Under the pieces are notes generated by a model. That model was not told the DNA's origin. It did not search any database and saw only the letters and a program-made list of their open reading frames with translations. Shown here in pieces: positions 7,186 through 11,608 of a DNA stretch of 11,608 bases. The stretch is from JAAZFF01 sp964405775 (GTDB lineage: Bacteria; Verrucomicrobiota; Kiritimatiellia; RFP12; UBA3636): positions 1-11,608 of the forward strand of contig CAYOPG010000069.1 in assembly GCA_964405775.1 (NCBI GenBank). The letters run 5' to 3'. Both the position numbers and the translations under genes were made by a program. Every line of letters begins with the position of its first letter. The first letter of the stretch is position 1.

Positions 7186-8451
7186 TTATTTGCCCGGGGG
7201 ATCTATTACGATCGGCACCAGACCATCGGGGATGCCATGAACTTTGGTCGATTTTTTCGATCCATGAACGATCGCGCGGATGGTTTTCCAACCTAGCCGC
7301 TTGCACGCCTCGAGGCGAAGTTCGCCGGCAAGAATGTCGTAATCGCCCGTGTCGCCGTGAGGGGCGACAACTACAGGCTGCAACAGCCCCTCGGAAGCTA
7401 TGCTGATCGAGAGCTGCTCAACATCCTGCGAATCAAAAACACTGTTTCCCGGTCTGATGCGAGCTATCTCTATATCCATCTCGCCGGCATCCTGCGCACC
7501 GCGGCGAGCCTCTTCGACTCTTCTGTCGTGCCCTGACCTGTATGAATAGACGTACGGTATCGCCAAATCGATGGTCTGAGCCCGTTGCACGTTTTCAATG
7601 ACGCGTTTTGTAATGCGGTAACTCGTCTCGGCGCGGTCCTTGACGCGCGTCTTGTAGCGGAGGCGCAGGATAATGCCGTAGTCGTATGAGTCGGCGCGGA
7701 TGTACGGTTCGTCGCCCGTGACGGCTATGACATCCTTGGTGACCTCCCGCGCGGCATCTAACAGTATGCGCTCTGCCTGACTCCAGTCGGAGTCGTATGT
7801 AATGCGCAGAAGCACTTCGTCAAGCATGAACGAGGCTTCTCGCCTTGCGGTATAGTTGATGATCACCTGGCCGAAAAGCATTGCATTCGGCACGAGCACG
7901 TGGCGCCCGACAGCCTCCTCGCTCGCGATCGTGCCGCCCACCTGATTGAGCACGGTGTACATCGGCCCGATCTCCATCACATCTCCTGTCAGAGCGCCTA
8001 GCGTCGGAAATTGAACACGGTCGCCGGGGCGGAACGGACGCTTGATGGAGACGAGGATCCAGGCAGCGAAACCGCTGACCGGCGCCTGCAAAGACCAGCC
8101 CAACAGCATGCCTCCAAACATGCTGAACGCCGTCCCGAAAGTGCCGAGCACTCCGAAGCCGTAGGCGACCGCGCACATAGCCACGATCCATGCAACCAGC
8201 CAGTAGATACGGGCCAGCATCACGCCTTCAACGGCGGGCCGGTTTCGTTTGGCGAAACGCAACTGCGTGGCAACGGAGAGCGTTGCACAGCAAGCCAGAA
8301 CTAGTGATGCCGAGCCTAAAACCTGCAGTATGTTCTTTCCGCTACGCAACTGCTTCAGAGAAGTAACATACTCCCCCAAAAAAATACCAAGGAAGGCTAT
8401 GCCGAAAAAAACGGCCATGTATGTCAACGTACGTTTTGTCTCTTTTACCAT
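7186..8451 (-). CDS. MscS-type mechanosensitive channel fused to a C-terminal ParB-like domain
   Basis: 421 residues in one uninterrupted frame. Three N-terminal membrane helices are visible at about 9-29, 43-63 and 80-105. They are followed by the MscS pore helix and beta-domain signature (GMLLGWSLQAPVSGFAAWIL, 114-133; then VSIKRPFRPGDRVQF, 134-148) and the soluble domain to about 300. VPNAMLFGQVIINYT at 187-201 is typical of the family. After a charged linker (305-325) residues 326-397 resemble a ParB N-terminal/sulfiredoxin-like fold: IARIRPGN, VEQLSISIASEGLLQPVVV and LAGELRLEACKRLGWKTIRA. The usual GERR motif is GELR here. The channel part would release solutes under hypo-osmotic stress; the ParB part would lie in the cytoplasm and might bind a nucleotide (some ParB domains bind CTP) or DNA. 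The role of the fusion is unknown. No parA or parS-like context is visible. Confidence 0.85.
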   Translation of the reverse strand: MVKETKRTLTYMAVFFGIAFLGIFLGEYVTSLKQLRSGKNILQVLGSASLVLACCATLSVATQLRFAKRNRPAVEGVMLARIYWLVAWIVAMCAVAYGFGVLGTFGTAFSMFGGMLLGWSLQAPVSGFAAWILVSIKRPFRPGDRVQFPTLGALTGDVMEIGPMYTVLNQVGGTIASEEAVGRHVLVPNAMLFGQVIINYTARREASFMLDEVLLRITYDSDWSQAERILLDAAREVTKDVIAVTGDEPYIRADSYDYGIILRLRYKTRVKDRAETSYRITKRVIENVQRAQTIDLAIPYVYSYRSGHDRRVEEARRGAQDAGEMDIEIARIRPGNSVFDSQDVEQLSISIASEGLLQPVVVAPHGDTGDYDILAGELRLEACKRLGWKTIRAIVHGSKKSTKVHGIPDGLVPIVIDPPGK

Positions 8452-8461
8452 AGGTGGCGGG

Positions 8462-8491
8462 ATAATATCACACGCGAGGGGCTATAATCAA
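8462..8491 (-). promoter_or_regulatory. Predicted promoter of the MscS-ParB gene
   Basis: On the minus strand TTGATT (complement of 8486-8491) and TATTAT (complement of 8462-8467) are 18 bases apart. The start point would fall near 8455, only a few bases before the ATG at 8451. No Shine-Dalgarno sequence precedes that ATG, so a very short leader is plausible, as for hisA. The rest of the 126-base gap up to 8577 holds only an imperfect hairpin (8542-8576) that might end transcription of the upstream minus-strand gene. Confidence 0.4.
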
Positions 8492-8577
8492 CTGTTATCA
8501 GGTCGGCGTTTGGGGTGCGGAAATTGCAATATCAAATGGACCGGTGGAGAAAACACAGCGCAATCGGCTCCGCCACT

Positions 8578-9640
8578 TCACTTGACTTCAACTACAAGCC
8601 GGGCTTTGCCTGTGGAAGCCGGTGTTGACGGCAATTTTTTTGTGAATCCTATGCCAAAACCTTCCGCAGGGGATTTGCCTGTGTATAGACGAGGCATAAG
8701 AGAACCTTCCAGCCCCATACGAGATACTTTAACAGTGTTTTTCCCATGCGGCCCCCCGTTCAATGTAATGGACGCTGGCCTGTGTGGAAATTGCTTTAAC
8801 GATTTGAGGTACGGAAAAGATGTCTGTATATCTTTGATCTTTTTATCATAAGCAAAGTCAACCGTCCAGCCGCCCATAAGCTGCTCAACTTCCGAGAACG
8901 GAACACCGGCGGCGTTGAGACGCGGGGTGTAATAGACGAAATCCAACTGTCCACTTGGTCTCTCCATGTAGAAAGATGGCCTTACATAAACGCCGAGCTC
9001 AGAGGAAATTAAGTGCTCGGAGGGATTCGGATTGAAAAGCATGTATCCCACTGAAAGAGATGAACCGTCGAAGCTGAAATACAATTCGGTTTTTACATCA
9101 TACTCATGCATACGCCGTAAAATGATCGTATTCTTGCCCGTCTCTTCTACCACGGGCTCCCCAACAACAAGAACACTTCTGACACGCTCGCCTATACGCT
9201 CTCTCACGGAAAATCCGAGCGACAGAGGCTCCGAAAGGAATTTACCATCCTCTTTCACGAAAATTTCGGCATGACCAGTTGCCTTGCTAAGATACACATC
9301 CATTTTGGGGGATGAAAAAAGAAGGTCATGCTTAACTCTACCGTCCGTATAAACCAATGGCTCTATTGTCGCCGCCTTCATAGCGGGCGTCAGCCCCTTG
9401 ATGCGCGCTTTCTCTCTCTGGTTCAACTGCGTCTCTGCTCGCTCGCGGCTCTCATCCGCAGCCATTTTAGCGGGATGCCGTTCGTAAGTCCATCTTTCAT
9501 TAAATAAGCATTGCCGTCTTTTATGGTGACGAACTCAGCCGTGATTTCCTCCCCGTTCTGGGCGGTCCACTTCTGCAACGACTCGGAATGTGCGGCAGCC
9601 GCTATTGTTAAAGCGCAAAAAACACTGCAAATCTATTCAT
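8578..9640 (-). pseudogene. Secreted SHD1-domain-like protein gene with two frameshifts
   Basis: The start at 9640 has a clear GGAGG nine bases upstream. It begins a signal peptide (MNRFAVFFAL) but hits TAA at 9608-9610. One extra T in the run at 9610-9612 (or at 9617-9622) would continue it as ALLTIAAAAHSES, a normal hydrophobic core and cleavage region. The next frame encodes LQKWTAQNGEEITAEFVTIK and NAYLMKDGLTNGIPL, resembling an SHD1 domain. It is lost again at the AAAA run 9465-9468, where one extra A would join it to KMAADESRERAETQLNQRE and 290 more residues. The large C-terminal part (from about 9400 to 8578) is predicted beta-rich, with no transmembrane helix and no catalytic motif that I recognise. 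If read through, the product would be an exported protein of about 350 residues of unknown function. Either the gene is broken or the assembly lost two bases. A 295-codon frame remains open from 9465. Confidence 0.65.
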
Positions 9641-9757
9641 CACATCAATCCTCCGTTTACATGAAAGTTTTCCGCATAATAACAAAAACAACGAGCTGCT
9701 TCCACTCAAAACAAAGGCGCAGAACCATGAATCTATGCGGTCAAATTACTTCCGGGG
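9641..9757. other. Spacer between divergent SHD1-like gene and promoter-leader cassette 2
   Basis: Together with the cassette and 5' region up to 9955 this is the longest gene-free stretch (315 bases). This part carries the SHD1-like gene's Shine-Dalgarno site (complement of 9650-9655) and a possible minus-strand -10 box TATTAT (complement of 9676-9681) without a convincing -35. I see no other repeat or RNA gene in it. Confidence 0.4.
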
Positions 9758-9786
9758 TTGAAATACTCCGATGCTACTGATAAAAT
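9758..9786 (+). promoter_or_regulatory. Sigma70-like promoter, copy 2 of the promoter-leader cassette
   Basis: TTGAAA (9758-9763) and TAAAAT (9781-9786) are separated by 17 bases, as at 72-100. The expected start is near 9793, leaving a leader of about 160 bases before the TMEM43-family gene at 9956. The 30 bases from 9757 match copy 1 at 20 positions, including the stretch GATG within the spacer. That is more similarity than the promoter boxes alone require. Confidence 0.6.
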
Positions 9787-9807
9787 CTCACCGTGTCTGC
9801 GTCCCAT

Positions 9808-9857
9808 GGGTTCCAGCCGGGTGGCTGAATTAAAAACAAGCCTATTGGATGCTTGTG
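9808..9857 (+). ncRNA. Two-hairpin leader RNA candidate, copy 2
   Basis: Hairpin 1 pairs 814-818 with 823-827 (positions 9814-9827; CAGCC / GGCTG, loop GGGT). Hairpin 2 pairs 9836-9841 with 9851-9856 (ACAAGC / GCTTGT, loop CTATTGGAT). The linker between the stems has the same length as in copy 1 and is A-rich. The conserved bases are GGGTTC, AGCCG.GTGGCTG, the core of stem 2 and the loop CT.T.GGAT. Unlike copy 1, about 98 bases separate the element from the start codon of the next gene. Function and class are unknown. Confidence 0.5.
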
Positions 9858-9955
9858 AGCGAATATCATACAACACGCCGTGGGTTTCGGCACCGTTACG
9901 GAATAACAACGGCATTTGATGTGTTAGTTTGTAGTATCAACAGACAGGAGAGTAA

Positions 9956-11272
9956 ATGGCAACAACTGTAACTCAAACGCAAAGCTGGATCAGCAGGCTA
10001 GGAGGGTCGTTTAAAAACGTACTTTTCGGTATTGTGCTCTTCATAGTGGCATTCCCAGTGTTATTCAACAATGAGGGCCGCGCGATAAGGCGCGCAAAGG
10101 TGCTTGATGAAGGGAGGGGCGCAGTTGTGAGTTTGCCTTCCTCTGACAATGTTGACCCGGCAAATGAGGGCAAGCTCGTACATGTGACCGGCAAGACCAG
10201 AACCTCGGACACGCTTCAAGACTCCGATTTCGGCGTTGCCGTGCAGAACAAAATCCGACTTGTGCGCAAAGTTAGCATGTTCCAGTGGCACGAATCCACC
10301 TCCACATCCTCAAAGGAGAAACTTGGCGGAGCACAGGAAACGACAACCACCTACACGTACTCGAAGGGCTGGGCGGATTATCCGGTAAGTTCTGATAAGT
10401 TTATGGAGAAAGAGCACGATAACCCGCCATTCCCGTCCCTAATGACCAGCGAGCAGCAGGCCGCAATCGTCACGTTTGGCGCTTTTTCGCTGCCACCCGA
10501 AATCGTGTCTAGAATCCGCGACGAAAAACCTATTGCAGTTGCGCCTGACGATGTTAACGACAACTTCGCAAAGTTTGCCGCCGGCGGCGTTGTCTATATC
10601 CCTGCCAACCCTGAAAAATCTGCACAGGTACTTTCAAACTCAGACAAAGCCATAACCGCAAACGCCACAAACACAATCTCTGCAAGCTCCGGCGTCACAA
10701 ATGCAGTTGAAGAGACTGGCGCGGCCACAAACAATGTTGTTCAAGTAGCAAAGGATATTCTGGTGAATCCAATGTCGACGATTTCGCCGGATATCGGTGA
10801 TATAAAAGTTGAGTTCTTTGCCACAGACGAAAGCGACCTCAGCGTAATTTCAGTGCAAAAAGGGGAAACATTTGTTCCTTACGCCTCCAAAAAGGGACAG
10901 CTCCAGCTTGTCTCGATGGGAATACATAGCGCAGACGAAATGTTTTTGGCTGCCGAGAAGTCGAATAAATTTCTCACATGGTTGCTGCGTGTCGCTGGTT
11001 TTATGCTCATGTATATCGGTCTCAAAACGATTCTTGGGCCGATTGCCATGCTGGGCGCAGTCGTGCCGTTTGTTAAAAAGATACTCGACTTTGGCGTTGG
11101 CGTGGTTGCCTTTGGAATCGCGCTTATATGCGCACTGTCCGTGTGTGCGATAGCATGGCTGTTCTACCGTCCGCTCTACAGTGCTGTACTGGGCGTGGCG
11201 ATTGTTGTAGTCATATTCTGGATGCTCCGAAAAAAACACAGCAAAAAATCGGCAGAACAACCAGCCCAGTAA
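9956..11272 (+). CDS. TMEM43 (LUMA) family membrane protein
   Basis: 438 residues. One membrane helix lies near the N terminus (about 21-37), then a large extramembrane domain, then a cluster of C-terminal helices (about 342-361, 363-376, 379-402, 407-424) and a lysine-rich tail. Family-typical motifs include NNEGRAIRRAK (38-48), NVDPANEGKLVHVTG (65-79), the stretch IRLVRKVSMFQW (100-111) and TYSKGWADYP (134-143). In animals TMEM43 is an inner nuclear membrane protein; bacterial members have no settled function. Residues about 218-275 form a Ser/Thr/Asn/Ala-rich, low-complexity insert inside the large domain. The start is supported by AGGAG five bases upstream. It is the first gene after leader copy 2 and appears monocistronic, with a hairpin 32 bases after its stop. 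Confidence 0.85.
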   Translation: MATTVTQTQSWISRLGGSFKNVLFGIVLFIVAFPVLFNNEGRAIRRAKVLDEGRGAVVSLPSSDNVDPANEGKLVHVTGKTRTSDTLQDSDFGVAVQNKIRLVRKVSMFQWHESTSTSSKEKLGGAQETTTTYTYSKGWADYPVSSDKFMEKEHDNPPFPSLMTSEQQAAIVTFGAFSLPPEIVSRIRDEKPIAVAPDDVNDNFAKFAAGGVVYIPANPEKSAQVLSNSDKAITANATNTISASSGVTNAVEETGAATNNVVQVAKDILVNPMSTISPDIGDIKVEFFATDESDLSVISVQKGETFVPYASKKGQLQLVSMGIHSADEMFLAAEKSNKFLTWLLRVAGFMLMYIGLKTILGPIAMLGAVVPFVKKILDFGVGVVAFGIALICALSVCAIAWLFYRPLYSAVLGVAIVVVIFWMLRKKHSKKSAEQPAQ

Positions 11273-11303
11273 CAAACATATCACAAGAATACCGGGCTAC
11301 GCG

Positions 11304-11322
11304 GCCTGAAAGCCATTCAGGC
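11304..11322 (+). terminator. Hairpin after the TMEM43-family gene, possible terminator
   Basis: GCCTGAA (11304-11310) and TTCAGGC (11316-11322) form a perfect seven-base stem with a five-base loop, shortly after the stop codon. Only TT follows, so it is at best a weak intrinsic terminator. An overlapping alternative hairpin (AAGCC 11310-11314 with GGCTT 11320-11324) is also possible. Confidence 0.45.
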
Positions 11323-11362
11323 TTATCCCACCCCAGCTCCCATTTCACCTGAATTTCGAGGG

Positions 11363-11391
11363 TTGACTTTTCTCTGGGTTTCAAGTAGTTT
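11363..11391 (+). promoter_or_regulatory. Possible promoter of the window-end ORF
   Basis: TTGACT (11363-11368) is a near-consensus -35 box. TAGTTT (11386-11391), 17 bases away, is a weak -10 box. A start near 11398 would place the hairpin at 11402-11434 at the very 5' end of the message. No leader of the 123-172 type is present here. Confidence 0.35.
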
Positions 11392-11401
11392 TGCCCCAGT
11401 T

Positions 11402-11434
11402 GAATCCGCTTATTGCGTTACGAATAATGGGTTC
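11402..11434 (+). promoter_or_regulatory. Long 5' hairpin abutting the ribosome binding site of the window-end ORF
   Basis: GAATCCG (11402-11408) pairs with TGGGTTC (11428-11434), allowing two G-T wobbles. After one bulged C, TTATT pairs with AATAA, and an inner CG/CG pair can extend it. The 3' arm ends directly at AGGTG (11435-11439), the only ribosome-binding-like sequence before ATG 11440. The hairpin could therefore affect translation or protect the 5' end. It is not homologous to the two-hairpin leader. Confidence 0.4.
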
Positions 11435-11439
11435 AGGTG

Positions 11440-11604
11440 ATGACTATGAGGACATCGTTTAAATATTTGATTCTCTGCAACGCGTTCGCATGCGTTCTGC
11501 AATTGCAATCCACAGCTAAACTTGTGGCTCGCGGCATCGGCTTTAAGGACGAGTCCATAACCGTTGATTTCAAGAACGACGCAACCATATTCTCAATAAG
11601 GTGA
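11440..11604 (+). CDS. Short secreted ORF at the window edge, possibly the start of a longer gene
   Basis: The 54 codons begin MTMRTSFKYLILCNAFACVL, a basic start followed by a hydrophobic core typical of a signal peptide. A mature part then reads KLVARGIGFKDESITVDFKN before TGA at 11602-11604. No family is recognisable. The mature segment alternates as in a beta strand and stops abruptly. Since two other exported-protein genes here carry single-base frameshifts, this stop may also be an artefact or decay; one extra G in AGG TGA would keep the frame open past the window. The alternative is a genuine small secreted peptide. AGGTG lies directly before the ATG. Confidence 0.45.
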   Translation: MTMRTSFKYLILCNAFACVLQLQSTAKLVARGIGFKDESITVDFKNDATIFSIR

Positions 11605-11608
11605 CACC

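Noticed and set aside
8559..8570. Twelve-base repeat CGCAATCGGCTC shared with 42-53
   Set aside because: The flanks differ, there is no common structure and both sites lie in non-coding sequence of different context. It may be chance.
9511..9780. An 89-codon plus-strand frame between the SHD1-like gene and leader copy 2
   Set aside because: It runs antisense to the signal peptide and SHD1-like segment, crosses the predicted promoter at 9758-9786 and has no domain or ribosome binding site.
1..11608. Search for CRISPR arrays, insertion sequences, integrases and tRNA or rRNA genes
   Set aside because: No regularly spaced repeats, transposase-like proteins, terminal inverted repeats or RNA gene signatures were seen.

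Overview
The window looks like a chromosomal segment from a fairly GC-rich Gram-negative bacterium. A member of the PVC group (Lentisphaerota, Kiritimatiellota or Verrucomicrobiota) is my best guess. The reasons are the mix of a DUF2341/LamG repeat protein, a secreted SHD1-type protein, a clan GH-D glycosidase and a TMEM43-family membrane protein around ordinary housekeeping genes (hisA, recJ). This placement is an inference; no rRNA or other phylogenetic marker is present.

Layout. Bases 1-205 hold a strong sigma70-like promoter and a short leader that can fold into two hairpins. Next comes a headless and frameshifted DUF2341-LamG surface protein gene (205-1487, +), then a complete cytoplasmic alpha-galactosidase-like glycosidase (1545-3482, +). 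A PhnP-like metallo-beta-lactamase-fold hydrolase faces it (3578-4441, -). Divergent from that are hisA (4568-5305, +) and recJ (5302-7050, +), overlapping by four bases. On the minus strand follow an unusual fusion of an MscS channel with a ParB-type domain (7186-8451) and a secreted SHD1-like protein gene broken by two small frameshifts (8578-9640). A second copy of the promoter-leader cassette seen at 72-172 lies at 9757-9857, upstream of a TMEM43-family protein (9956-11272, +). The window ends with the start of a short secreted ORF (11440-11604).

Most striking points. (1) A promoter plus two-hairpin leader occurs twice, 9.7 kb apart, before unrelated genes. The 50-base core aligns without gaps at 39/50 identity, and the differences preserve both stems, including one compensatory pair. 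It is a candidate structured cis-regulatory RNA that I cannot assign to a known class. (2) The MscS-ParB fusion is intact in one frame. (3) Three frameshifts in two genes can each be repaired by adding one base to a homopolymer run, which raises the question of assembly error versus real decay. (4) Two related palindromes sharing ATGTGGCAGAGT sit just downstream of two stop codons, in the two convergent intergenic gaps.

The genes do not form one obvious pathway. hisA and recJ are probably co-transcribed and translationally coupled. The other genes appear to be separate units with their own promoters.
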